From: Moesziomyces globuligerus
Lineage: Eukaryota; Basidiomycota; Ustilaginomycetes; Ustilaginales; Ustilaginaceae
Assembly (NCBI GenBank): GCA_030849465.1
Contig: JARVLF010000003.1
Location: 248,001 to 312,000 of the forward strand
Direction of reading: 5' to 3'
DNA length: 64,000 bases
Of this stretch, positions 8,140 through 17,953 are shown piece by piece (position 1 is the stretch's first letter; each line of letters begins with the position of its first letter). Below the pieces are notes generated by a model, which did no database searches, had not been told where the DNA came from, and saw nothing but the letters and a program-made list of their open reading frames with translations. The translations under genes and the position numbers were made by a program.

Positions 8140-10470
8140 CTACGCATTGTTGCTCGAGGGAACGACGACGCCCGCTGCCACCTCGGTCGCATGCGCCGGA
8201 ATCGGCGGCACGGCGGGGACCGCCTTGGCGAGCTTGAGCGGGCTCGGGGCGCTCCTGTGAGAGCCCGAGTCGACCGACTTGCGGCCGTCGCTGCTGTTCT
8301 GTGCGAGCATGTCGGCCGACTTGAGCTGCATGGCCTCGAACACCGCCCTGCCGACGGCGGGGCCGGCGTGCTGTTCCGGATCGATGCGTCCGGCCTCGAG
8401 CGCCTCGGTGTACTCTTCGACCGAGCGGACGAGCTGGATGAACCTCGCGTCCTTGATGAAGCGCGGCACCGAGTCGGTCGCCATCAGCCGGAAGATGTAG
8501 TCCTGGATGCGCTCGTACAGCCGCACCATGACCTGGAGCTGGCTCGCGTGCAGCGGGATGCGGATGCGCTTGGCCATCACCGCCGCCTTCCTCTCCTCGA
8601 TCGTCGTCCCCGCGGCGGCTGCGCCCGTGCTGTGCGTCGACTCGGACCCCGCCGAGCCGCCGAGCTGCGTCGTCGAGTTCGACGGCGACACACCCTGCCC
8701 AGAGAGCAGCGACACCTTGGCCTCGGCCAGGATCTTGTTCATGAACAGGATCAGCTCCGTGCGCAGGTTGTGGTCGATGTTCAGCTCGCACGGCGACGAC
8801 GGCGCGAGGTACGTGTCGTAGATGACAAACGCCATGCTCACCAGATCCTGCTGGTGCTTCTCCATCGCGCTGAGGCCCTGCCCCTCGTCGTCGCCCTTGT
8901 CCCTGGCGCCACCCAGCGCACCCGTGACGCTCCTTCCGAGCCTCCTGCCCATGCCGCTCTTTTGCTCCTTGGCCGGCGTCTGCACCGCCACCGCACTCGA
9001 GGTCGTGTGGAAGCGTCGCTTGAAGTCCTGCACGTCCAGCCAGAAGCTGAGGTTCTCCTCGCAGAAGTTCTGTCGCAGAAATTCGCGGAAGAGCGAGCGT
9101 AGCGCCGGCTCCTCGAGAATGTTCTTGAGGCGGTTCGTGTTGCTATCGCGCGTGCTGAATGACGAGTGGTCGTGCAGTCCCTGCCCGATCCCTCCGGCTC
9201 CACCGCTTCCGCCGCCCTGCCCTGGACCGAACTCGGCGCGCATCCTTGCACTCGTCGACGACTTGCGCACCAGCCTCGAGTCCTGCGATCCCGGACTGCC
9301 CGTCTCGTGCGCAAGCTGCGCGAGTTGAGGCGAAGCGCCTTTGGTCGAGTGGGTGGCTGCGACCTCCTCCGCCATGCGATGCGCCTCCTCTCTGCCCGGC
9401 GTGGCCACACCCGACGAGGGCGTATCGGAGCCATCCCAGCGTGCGACCTGTCGGCCCTTGTCCGTGACGCCGTACTGGGTCTTGTTGTGGCATCGGAAGT
9501 GGCCGTCGCTCACGCCGCCGCGGCCGTCCTCGACGCGGATGATGACGTCGCGGTCGTCGTACGGCTCGACTTCGCGCTTGGACTTGTCGACGACGACGCG
9601 GATGAGCTCGAGGCGCTGGAAGTGCGCCATGATCTCGGCGGCCTCGTCCTTGCCGCAGACGGTGGTAAAGTCGCAGAGCCAGTCGAGTGCGGACATCGAG
9701 TTAAAGGTGTGCTTGACCGCGCGATAGCCGCGGCCCTTGACCTTTTCCTGCATGTCGCACATCTCGATGCCTAGAGTGCGGTCGATGCCCGAGTCGGCAT
9801 GGTCGTGCGGCTTGCCGACAGCAGCATTTGGGTCGTAGTTGGGCGCGCGGCCGACAAAGCGTCGGAAGATGACCTCGAGCACGGGCGTGTTGATGAGCAA
9901 CTCGTCGTCCACCGCGCGCCTCTCGAGGTGGAGCAGCTTCATGCAGATGGGCTGGGACGAGAAGACGCGCAGGAGATGGTCGCCGTTGATGCCGTTCTTG
10001 GTGATGAAGCGCTCGAGGATATGGAGACCCTTTGGCGTGAGCATATACACGCCCTTGTCCTTGAAGATCGGGTTGGAGGCGTCGCCTGCATTCTCGATGA
10101 GACGCGCATCCATAAAGTGCTGGCAGATGCCCTTGGCCATGTCGCGATTCATGCTGAACGTTGTGGTGGTAGTCGTAGTCACAACGCGGCTGGGCTCGTT
10201 GGGATCCGGCACGCGATTGGACTGGGAGAACTTGAGATGTGAGAGGTTCTCGGCAGCCTCATCTGTGGTGAAGGAGTTGTGGTAGGTCTTGAAGTACTGG
10301 CGGTGTGTGCCGAGTTCGAGCGAGACGATGAGCGTAGCGAAGAGATCATGCGTGTCCTTGGCAAACGGGCGGCCACGTCGTGTGGTCTTCATCATGCGAC
10401 TGGTGGTCTGCTGCTTGGTGCGCGTGGCCAGATCGCCAGGCAAGCTTCCGGAGCTATCGGTGGGAGCCAT
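8140..10470 (-). CDS. SST2: DEP- and RGS-domain regulator of G-protein signalling (Sst2/FlbA type)
   Basis: A single exon of 776 residues. The N-terminal half has two DEP-like winged-helix regions: DMAKGICQHFMDARLIENAG with FKDKGVYMLTPKGLHILERF near residues 110-170, and KHTFNSMSALDWLCDFTTVC with DVIIRVEDGRGG and HNKTQYGVTDKGRQ near 245-350. A Ser/Gly-rich linker follows. The RGS box starts near residue 446 (RLKNILEEPALRSLFREFLR, ENLSFWLDVQDFKRRF) and ends near 680 (DYIFRLMATDSVPRFIKDAR). It is interrupted by two low-complexity insertions, as in other fungal members. Family function: GTPase-activating protein for the heterotrimeric G-alpha of the pheromone or nutrient pathway, anchored to receptors through DEP. 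The start is the first in-frame ATG. Upstream lies 3 kb of noncoding DNA, so the leader could be long. Which of the fungal RGS paralogues it is cannot be told. Confidence 0.92.
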   Translation of the reverse strand: MAPTDSSGSLPGDLATRTKQQTTSRMMKTTRRGRPFAKDTHDLFATLIVSLELGTHRQYFKTYHNSFTTDEAAENLSHLKFSQSNRVPDPNEPSRVVTTTTTTTFSMNRDMAKGICQHFMDARLIENAGDASNPIFKDKGVYMLTPKGLHILERFITKNGINGDHLLRVFSSQPICMKLLHLERRAVDDELLINTPVLEVIFRRFVGRAPNYDPNAAVGKPHDHADSGIDRTLGIEMCDMQEKVKGRGYRAVKHTFNSMSALDWLCDFTTVCGKDEAAEIMAHFQRLELIRVVVDKSKREVEPYDDRDVIIRVEDGRGGVSDGHFRCHNKTQYGVTDKGRQVARWDGSDTPSSGVATPGREEAHRMAEEVAATHSTKGASPQLAQLAHETGSPGSQDSRLVRKSSTSARMRAEFGPGQGGGSGGAGGIGQGLHDHSSFSTRDSNTNRLKNILEEPALRSLFREFLRQNFCEENLSFWLDVQDFKRRFHTTSSAVAVQTPAKEQKSGMGRRLGRSVTGALGGARDKGDDEGQGLSAMEKHQQDLVSMAFVIYDTYLAPSSPCELNIDHNLRTELILFMNKILAEAKVSLLSGQGVSPSNSTTQLGGSAGSESTHSTGAAAAGTTIEERKAAVMAKRIRIPLHASQLQVMVRLYERIQDYIFRLMATDSVPRFIKDARFIQLVRSVEEYTEALEAGRIDPEQHAGPAVGRAVFEAMQLKSADMLAQNSSDGRKSVDSGSHRSAPSPLKLAKAVPAVPPIPAHATEVAAGVVVPSSNNA

Positions 10471-11360
10471 GACGACGAGTCCGAGTGTACGCAGCTTATA
10501 TGAGCAGCGATGCCGAGCGAATAGCGAGGTGGCAGCCGATTAGGAGCTGCGTGAAGCAAGCAGAGAGGCGTGGGTTAGTGAGTGGGCAGTATGCAAGGGC
10601 TCAGCTCGGCAGAGGTTGCAGCGAGCCCAGGCACGATGGAGGGGCGTGCCTTGCCGGTGGGGCTAAGTGCTGTATGTGACGCAGGGAGGTCCGAGCGGAC
10701 GCTTGAGATAGACTCTGCAGCTAGGGCGGGAGGCGTGCAGTGGCGTGCAGGGCCGGATCGACCCGCGAAGAACGCCGTGTCGGAAGAGAGATCAAGACAA
10801 GATGGACGGCGGTGGTCGGAGGTGCCGAGTGGTATACGGAAGGATGCCAGCAGCTGAACAACGACGACGAGGTATGCAGAGGAGCCGATACACGGTGGAG
10901 TGGCTGGCTTATGCGTTTGGACCGCTGGCAGATCTTGGCGGAGAGGCGGAGAGCGAAGGCGAGAAGAGGAGAGTCGCCTGGCTTGAAGCGGTATGCAGGG
11001 CCGTCGGATCGACGCGAGGCGGAGGGTTGCGCGGTGATGCGATCCGAGCGACGAGAAAGAGGCACTCGAAGAGACCAAAGAGGAACAAGAAGAAGAAGAA
11101 GAGAAGAAAGAGAAGGAAGACAAAGGTGACGAGCCAAGGGGAGAGTGGCGGGACGAGGAGCGAGTCGAGGTGAGGTCCCAGCGCCAGGACAAAGGGAAGG
11201 TGCAGACGACGGACCGCAGCTCGTGATGAGATGCGCCGAGCCGAGCGAGGAGCAGCAGCACCCGAGGCGGGACACGGCCGACGGGTGGTGTCGACGTTTT
11301 CCTTTGCTAATTTCGACGCTCCCAGAGGACGGCGACAGGCGCCCGCATGGATCGCTCACC

Positions 11361-11394
<34 letters not shown>

Positions 11395-13467
11395 GCAGTG
11401 GGCCTCGTGCCAAAATCACAAAATACTGTAATGCAGCCTGCGCGTTTGGGCTTGGATTTAGCGCTGGACAAGGCGCGTGGGTGTGCCAAAGTGCCATCGG
11501 CTCGCCCGACGAGATTCCATTGGAACACCGACGGGCTCCATTCGCTGGCCCGCCGCACCGCTGCGGGAGCGGCGCCCACCGCTCTGGCAAATTCGAGGAG
11601 GAGCTGCAGCATTTCTCCGCTTGTCGCTTGGCCCAGCAACGTCGAAAGCCTCGCCGTCACGCGCGGCCACAACCCTGGCAAGGCGGCCTCTCTATCTCGT
11701 GGTTTGGATTTCCCGAACTCGGTCGGCCTTTCCCCCCACGCCCCGCTCCGGGCCAGCGGCGAACATCATTGGTGCGAAGACACAGCGGACCAAGCCGACG
11801 AGCATGCGAACCGGAGAGCACACGAGCCCACGAGGCTACGAGCGCCTCGGGCTCGACCCGTCCAATCCCAGCAGGCACGCACACCCAACGGACAACGTCC
11901 GCGCCCGACGGTACGAGCAGCAGGCGGTGGCGCGCCGTGCGTGCATCTGCGTCCCCACGCCGCCCAGCGTTGTCAGGCTTGACCAATACGCCCACCGTGC
12001 CCTTGTCCTAGCGGATCGGAAAGCCAACAACCGCCGCTTCTTGGGCCTCGATCGATGAGGAGGCGGCGCACGCAGGAGCATGAAAAATCCACCCGCAGCC
12101 TCCCCGCAGCCAAAATCGATTCGCAATGGCATTGAATTCGCACTGCAGCTTGCAGCCTCCCAGCCGCAGCTCCTCTCGCCTGCCCCTCGCTCTTTGCCGT
12201 GAAACTCTCAAACAATTCCAAATTTTAATTTTCCGACGGACGTGGCCCTGCCAACCGAACCCGTCGATTCGGCGTTGGCCGTTCATTTGCAGCGTCCAAA
12301 GACAAGATGCACCACGAATGAAGCCTGGAAGCTGAAGTCAATGCATGGCGTAGATTGTATGCTCCTGGCCTTCTTGTCTTTGTCGACATCGACTGCTGCC
12401 AAAGGCGACCCGTGGCGATATGTCTTGGCGAACGCTGCCTGCTCTCCGCGGATACACGTGGTAGCGACAAGGGCCAGCAGGAAAAGTGTGGCGCTCCCTT
12501 GGGGCAATGAAACCGTTGCCCTTCCAAACCTGGCTTGATCGGCGGCACCTAGGCGAAAGAAGCAAGCCATGTGGTGACGCCTTGGCCAGCGCCGCCCCTC
12601 GGTGGCTTGACTGGCACAGCTCGGCCCGGCACCCTTCATGCAGAGCAGCCACCTACAGCCCGCTGCCCGGCCCACAAGCACGCCTCCCGTCCAGCCAGCG
12701 CAGTGTGCATCCGATTGCACGTGCGAAACCATCTCCACCTCGGCAGCCCAAACCACAAATATGGCCCTCGCCTCCGCCCTGATCGCCAAAATTCGCAAGG
12801 CAAACTTTCATGAAGGCTTTGCCAAGCAGGTTTGCACACGGCGCTGGCTCGTGAATCCGCCGAGTTGAGACAGTTGGCGCAATCAGGGTCCGGCTCTGAG
12901 ACAGCCTCGGAGGATTTGCAAGAAATGCGGTCTATTGTTAAACCCTGATCGCCTCGAGCTTTTGGAAAAAACGGAAGGAGGAAGGCGAGATCCGAGATGC
13001 GGTGCATTCGGCACACGCGCGTTTGCCAACGCAGCTTACCCGAATCCCGGAGGCTGCCGAGCCAAGCTTTCGCGAGGCTTGGCCTTGGGCTCATGTCGCA
13101 CTGGTCACACTGCAACCATAACTTACTCGCTGCCCCACCCAAACTTCATCTCGTCGGCAGCAGCAACAGGGGCCTGCACACACGCGCTCTCGCCCTTCAC
13201 TGCCGCTCAGCCGCGCGAGTCCTCCATGCCGACCACGTCTACCTCCTACACCCGCTCTCCATAGCTCTCCGAAACCTCGGCACTTGTGGATCGCAGACGG
13301 CTGCATTTCTCTCGTCACCCCATCAACGGACCGCATTTGCGCTCGAGGCACAAGCTGCCGTGCGGAGGAGCATGTCAGCGACCCCTGTATCGCTCTGTTG
13401 CCCGTAGTCCGACGGATCCGTCGCCGTAGATCCTCCCCGCCGACCAACGTAGAGACTGTCTGCGAGG
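10471..13467. other. 3-kb gene-poor divergent region
   Basis: About 3.0 kb between the start codons of the RGS gene (minus) and the tail-anchored unknown (plus). Open frames exist on several strands, but none shows family similarity or codon bias clearly different from a shadow frame. The left third, read on the RGS coding strand, is pyrimidine-rich (purine-rich on the plus strand around 11040-11170), as expected of a long leader. A CAG repeat sits at 11365-11391. The right part (12.1-13.4 kb) is less GC-biased than the genes. Long leaders, leader introns or a noncoding RNA are possible, but none is shown. Confidence 0.5.
11365..11391. repeat. CAG trinucleotide microsatellite, 9 units
   Basis: Nine perfect CAG units, followed after a CAAG interruption by another CAG. 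The repeat is in apparently noncoding DNA upstream of the RGS gene. Confidence 0.9.
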
Positions 13468-14544
13468 ATGGCCATCACGCTGCAGACGGTGCTGCCCAAC
13501 AAGGTGCTTCCTCGCGCGCCGAGTCCCAACTCGGCTTCGCCCAATCCGGGCATCCGCGCTTCCATCACGCACTTCATCCCCGCCTCGCCCGATGCCTCGC
13601 TCGACCAGGATGCGTTCGCCGCCCACACAGGCCCTGCCGACGCTCCGAGCGCTTCAAACGCACCGGAAAGCAATCATGCACACACGCGCACACGTAGCCG
13701 CGGGCTCAGCACCAGCTCGAATGCGCAGAGCGATCTCATCGATGCCGTCGGCCTCCGCAGCCCCGTCTCACCAGCAGTTGGGCGCAAGTCCATGTCGGCC
13801 GGCGCAGGCTCGCGCAGGGGCATCGCACACAGCAGCCGCGTGCTCGGCGTCGACCCCAATGCGGACGCCTACTTCGACATGACTCCGCTCACCAACGGCA
13901 AGGTCGACGTCTCGTTCGAAGCGTCCCTACGCGCACGCTCGCCACCTCCCTCGAACGGCAAGGGCAAGCATCGTGCTCACGACGCGGACCGAATCGACAA
14001 CACGGAAGCAGTGGCGCTTTTCGACGTCGACCTCGAGGGCGGTCGGCTGGACGCATCCTCGTCGCATTCACGAACGACTCGACTGCTGCAGTCGATGCCG
14101 TGGAAAAAGTCCAAACCACCACCACCACCCGATGTGCTGGATGCAGGCGGACCGCCACCGCGCTCTCCGCGCTCGCCGCACGACTCGTTCGACATTCCGC
14201 GACACCAAAGAGCTTCAACAAAAGCGGATGACGAGTCAGCAGCAGCGGCCGAGGATGACGATGGTGGATACGACGACGATCGTCAGCAGCTGCTGCATGC
14301 CGGTGCGGCCGAGGAGCGCCCGGGCTTCTTTGCGCCTGGCGATCGAAGCTTTGGCTACAGCTCGCTGCATGGCGGGCCTGCGCTGGGCGGCTACGGCGGA
14401 AGAGTCGGGTTCGAGCCGCTCATGTGGAGGGAGCGCACCTGGATGGCGGCGAGCGCTGGCCTGGTCGCTGCACTAGTCGTTGTAGCTATCCTGATCAGCG
14501 TAGACGTGATCGACTGGCCAGGCGACGGGATCGGCGCCAACTGA
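13468..14544 (+). CDS. Uncharacterised Ser/Pro-rich protein with C-terminal membrane anchor
   Basis: Single exon, 358 residues, not recognised as any named family. The first 320 residues are mostly disordered: Ser/Pro/Ala-rich at the start, a run PPPPPD near residue 215, and acidic Ala-rich DDESAAAAEDDDGGYDDD near 255. Short ordered-looking patches are VDPNADAYFDMTPLTNGKVD and FGYSSLHGGPALGGYGGRVG. The C-terminus carries one strong hydrophobic helix (MAASAGLVAALVVVAILISV, about residues 329-348) followed by a short polar tail, DVIDWPGDGIGAN. This is the layout of a tail-anchored or single-pass membrane protein with a long cytosolic region. There is no signal peptide. Coding status is supported by sustained bias in this frame and a reasonable start context (GAGGATGG). 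Function unknown. Confidence 0.7.
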   Translation: MAITLQTVLPNKVLPRAPSPNSASPNPGIRASITHFIPASPDASLDQDAFAAHTGPADAPSASNAPESNHAHTRTRSRGLSTSSNAQSDLIDAVGLRSPVSPAVGRKSMSAGAGSRRGIAHSSRVLGVDPNADAYFDMTPLTNGKVDVSFEASLRARSPPPSNGKGKHRAHDADRIDNTEAVALFDVDLEGGRLDASSSHSRTTRLLQSMPWKKSKPPPPPDVLDAGGPPPRSPRSPHDSFDIPRHQRASTKADDESAAAAEDDDGGYDDDRQQLLHAGAAEERPGFFAPGDRSFGYSSLHGGPALGGYGGRVGFEPLMWRERTWMAASAGLVAALVVVAILISVDVIDWPGDGIGAN

Positions 14545-16318
14545 CACATGGTTTGATGCGTCACATATGTACTTGTATCTCCCAGCATGCTCATCCCTCT
14601 TTCTGGCGCGATACGATGGTGGTGCGGATCGTGATGAGCTCGAGTGTGCCTAGGTGCGGGCATATGCACGGTGCGCGGACGAGGAAGCGTGATCACGGCG
14701 GCAAGGTATGGTCCGGATGACCGGTCCGAGGCGAAAGCCGTTGTAGCCGGTAGCTGGAATTTGTTTCGTCGGGATTCGGATGCTGGTCATGGTAGGTGCG
14801 ATGACAGGACGGTGGTGGTCATCCTCGGCAATCTGGACCACACGATGGTGGTTTGCCCCGCGCCGAGTCGGATGCAGAATCAAGGTTCAACGCCCAAGCC
14901 ATGCAGGTGGGTTGTCGAAAACAGCCAGCGGGCGGAGTTGAATGTCGGCACGAGGGCCTTCTGGAAGCCGGAACCCGCGAGATTGCGATGTGGGGTGGGA
15001 TGCAGTCGCCGATGAGTCGCCATCTCGCCTGGTGCCGATCCGAATCGGACGCACACGTTCCGCTGCTCACTAGCGATGCTCAATCAGGATCTGCAACGGC
15101 CGTAAGGCGAGCGCTGCTGGGGAGAAGAGGGTCGGAAGAATGTGCTCCTGAGCATTGATGCAGCGCACGACGAGAGCTTCGAGCACGGTCTGAACAATAA
15201 GCTCGAGCGGCTTTCCCGCACTAACCCACTGCGGATCAAGATGCTCCGCAAACAGTTCGGCCGTCCCCTGACAGGCTGCGATCGACATGTTCTTCTGCAA
15301 CCTTGGGTTGAACCTTGGTTGACATGACCATGCTCGCGAGAAGACGGAGCTCAGGCTGCTCGGTCATAGGCTTTGAACTCTTTGCGCGTCTCGTACGGGG
15401 GTTCTCGGAAGAAGTATCGATGGACCGAACGGGACGAGGCACGGCGGAAGTTTTCGCAACGAGCGGTGAGGCGGATTTGTTGCGCAAGATCGACAGGGCA
15501 CAGCTCCGAGACCCTGTTCGGGCTGGCGTGGACCCTTCGAGCGCCGGCCGCCGCATCGAAAGAGAGAGCCAGAGACAAAGAGGCAAGCGAGCACGCCGAC
15601 GCATCCAGGCTCCAGAAATCTGGCACGTTGTCGATTTGCTCTCTCGGACTGCCTCGGATTGCCTCGCTTGGCCTCGACCTCGGCTGGACTCCGACGACTC
15701 GCGCCAAGGCACGCGGCGTGCTCGAGTCCGAAATGAAGCTCGGCACATTCCCCCACTTTGTGGCACACCCACCCACACTCTTCCATCTTGCCAAACAACG
15801 CACGCTCGCCTCTAGTCAGTTAGCGCCGCGCCGCGCCCTGCCGCGCCCTACGCTAATGTGTCGTCGACCACCTCTAGTACGCTCGACTGCCTGGACTGGC
15901 CGCCGCATGGATCAAAGCGACCGGCCGCACGAGCACGCTCGGAATGTCGCTCTTCGCAGAGCACACCCCCCCCTTCCACCCTCATCAGCCTTCATTTCTC
16001 GGCGGATCATGCTCCTTGGCGATGGCCACGCCCTCTCGTCTTGCGCTTATCCTTGGTTTCGGAATTGATCAGCATGAACCCCAGTTCCGCCATGCCTCCG
16101 TCGGACGCCGTGTCCGCTGCTCTGGATCGCACTGCTCGTATGCTGCTGTAGATGTCTTTTCGCTGGCCTGTGGTCCCATATAAGCAGGTGGATGAGGTAG
16201 CCAATCGCAGCTTGGAGATCCTCTCCCCATCCCTCTCCTCGATCTTGCCTTGTCCCCTTGGACTACTGTCTTTACCGCCCCTCTTCGCTCCCCTAGACCC
16301 ACCTTGCTTGCGATCACC
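14545..16318. other. Intergenic region upstream of secreted lipase
   Basis: About 1.8 kb between the unknown gene and the lipase. Competing open frames on both strands between 15.2 and 16.1 kb show no recognisable family and overlap one another. It contains the lipase promoter at its right end; otherwise nothing supportable was seen. Confidence 0.5.
16179..16184 (+). promoter_or_regulatory. TATA box of the secreted lipase gene
   Basis: TATAAG in the context CCCATATAAGCAG, about 135 bp before the lipase start codon. Position and context suit a core promoter element of a regulated secreted enzyme; no transcription start is known. Confidence 0.5.
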
Positions 16319-17278
16319 ATGAGGCTGCTCCAGGTCGCTTCTGCCGTCGCCGTGGCCGCCTTCTCGGCGACGAGCGTGTCGGCGTCGCCACTCGATGCCG
16401 ATGTGCTTGCCTACCCGCCTGCGGTGCAGCGCTCCATCGAGATGCGCGAGGCCGAGCGCCTCTTCCAGCGAGACAACACGGCGGCCACCACGCCGCTGAC
16501 CAACTTCCAGCAGTACCAGTTCCCCGCGCAGCTCTCCCAGGCCGCCTACTGCGGCCAGCCCGTCGGCACCAAGGTGGGCGATGCGCAGCTGCTGTGGACC
16601 GCCGGCGACGGCCGTTCGACGCCCATGGCCTTCGTCGCCTACTCGCCCTCGAGGGGCGTCATCGTCTCTCACCAGGGCACCAACACTTCGAGCTTCTCAT
16701 CCATCCTCAACGACGTCGACTTTGCCCTCGACCCCGTCAACTCGCGTCTCTCCTACCTCGGCAACGTCCAGGTCCACGGCGGCTTCCAGGACACATGGCT
16801 CCGCACCGCCGACGCCGTGCTCGCCCAGGTCAAGTCGGCGCTCGCCGCCCACCCTGGCGCGGCTGTGCTCACCGTCGGCCACTCTCTCGGCGCCTCGATC
16901 TCGCTGCTCGACGCCCTCTACCTCAAGAAGCAGCTCCCCTCGAACACGGTCAGGTCGATCGTCTTCGGTCAGCCCAGGACCGGCGACAAGGCCTTTGCCA
17001 ACGCCGTCGACGCAAACCTCCCCGGCTTCGTCCACATCAACAACGGCCGCGACCCCGTCCCACGTCTGCCGCCCGCGATCAAATACCAGCACGCCTCGGG
17101 CGAGATCTGGATCAACCCCGCCAACTCCAACTCGGCCGTCATCTGCCCCGGCCAGGAGAACAAGAACTGCATCCTCTCGGTCAACCCCTTCACCTACAAC
17201 GTCGACGACCACACCGGCACCTACTTCAACGTCCACATCGCCGGCCGCGGTCAGAACTGTCCCGCCGTCATCGGATAG
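16319..17278 (+). CDS. Secreted class 3 (fungal triacylglycerol) lipase
   Basis: Single exon, 319 residues. ATG 16319 begins a clear signal peptide (MRLLQVASAVAVAAFSATS, cleavage near residue 23 in SVSAS). A short propeptide-like stretch follows, with a possible dibasic-like LFQRD site. The mature enzyme has the alpha/beta-hydrolase fold of Rhizomucor-type lipases: VIVSHQGTNTSSFSSILNDV in the oxyanion region, VHGGFQDTW, the nucleophile elbow VGHSLGAS with Ser189, FGQPRTGDKAFANAV, then NNGRDPVPRLPP (acid region) and a C-terminal catalytic His, probably in VHIAGRGQ. Cys pairs near the end fit a secreted protein. Family role: hydrolysis of extracellular acylglycerols or related esters. A TATA box lies about 135 bp upstream. 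The substrate is not determined. Confidence 0.93.
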   Translation: MRLLQVASAVAVAAFSATSVSASPLDADVLAYPPAVQRSIEMREAERLFQRDNTAATTPLTNFQQYQFPAQLSQAAYCGQPVGTKVGDAQLLWTAGDGRSTPMAFVAYSPSRGVIVSHQGTNTSSFSSILNDVDFALDPVNSRLSYLGNVQVHGGFQDTWLRTADAVLAQVKSALAAHPGAAVLTVGHSLGASISLLDALYLKKQLPSNTVRSIVFGQPRTGDKAFANAVDANLPGFVHINNGRDPVPRLPPAIKYQHASGEIWINPANSNSAVICPGQENKNCILSVNPFTYNVDDHTGTYFNVHIAGRGQNCPAVIG

Positions 17279-17953
17279 ACTCGCTAGTCCCACCGCCATC
17301 GCACGGCTCTGTTCGACGGAACCAAGCACCTCGTTCCGGCGCGCTTGGTCTTCCTCCTCTGTCGATGCGAAGCCACCCACTCTCCTTTCTCGTTTCCGCT
17401 CACAAAAAAGGCAGCCTAGCCTGCCTTTGGCGCCTCACCCACCTGCTCTGTCGTTACCATCATCACCCTGTCACTCTGTCATGGAATCTCTGGAAAGCAC
17501 CTGCTCTTCCCACTCCAGCTCAAGCCAGGATCGTTGTCCTGGACCGAAAATGTGTGTTCCGCGATCTGACAGCATCAAAAAATCAGCGTGACTTTGTGGA
17601 GCAGCGTGCCTCCATGTGATTTTAGAAAGAAACACGTGTGGAAATCAGTCGCAGTCGCAGTGACGTCGGATGGAGCACGGTAAACACGGCCGGAAGAGAG
17701 CTATTCCTGGCATTGTTGCACCTAGCTTAACCGAGTGTGATGAGAGAGAGAGAGAGTGGAGCAAAGCCAGGGCCTCACCCAAATCTTCCCTGCTCCTGCC
17801 GAGCGTGTTTCTCTCCAAACACGGCGCACCACTCACCACTCGCAGCACATCGGCCTCCACCCAGCGTCGCCATCTCCACATTCCTCCTCACCCTCACCCT
17901 CACCCTCCACCACCACCGCCACGACCACCGCCTCCTCCAGCACTTCTTCGACC
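17279..17953. other. Intergenic region, lipase 3' end to SAP gene leader
   Basis: 675 bp. It holds the lipase 3' UTR, a short GA run near 17743-17757, and a C/T-rich leader for the downstream gene that includes CCCTCA hexamer copies at about 17889-17907. No separate gene seen. Confidence 0.5.

Noticed and set aside
10495..10500. TATAAG on the minus strand upstream of the RGS start
   Set aside because: Only about 25 bp before the start codon, which would place transcription start at or after the ATG.
11145..12011. 288-codon plus-strand open frame in the 3-kb gap
   Set aside because: Overlaps other frames of similar length on both strands, runs through the CAG repeat, shows no family or ordered segment and has no good splice partner.
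14853..16068. Several overlapping open frames before the lipase gene
   Set aside because: Mutually overlapping on both strands, Arg/Ser-rich, no recognised motifs; typical GC-rich noncoding frames.
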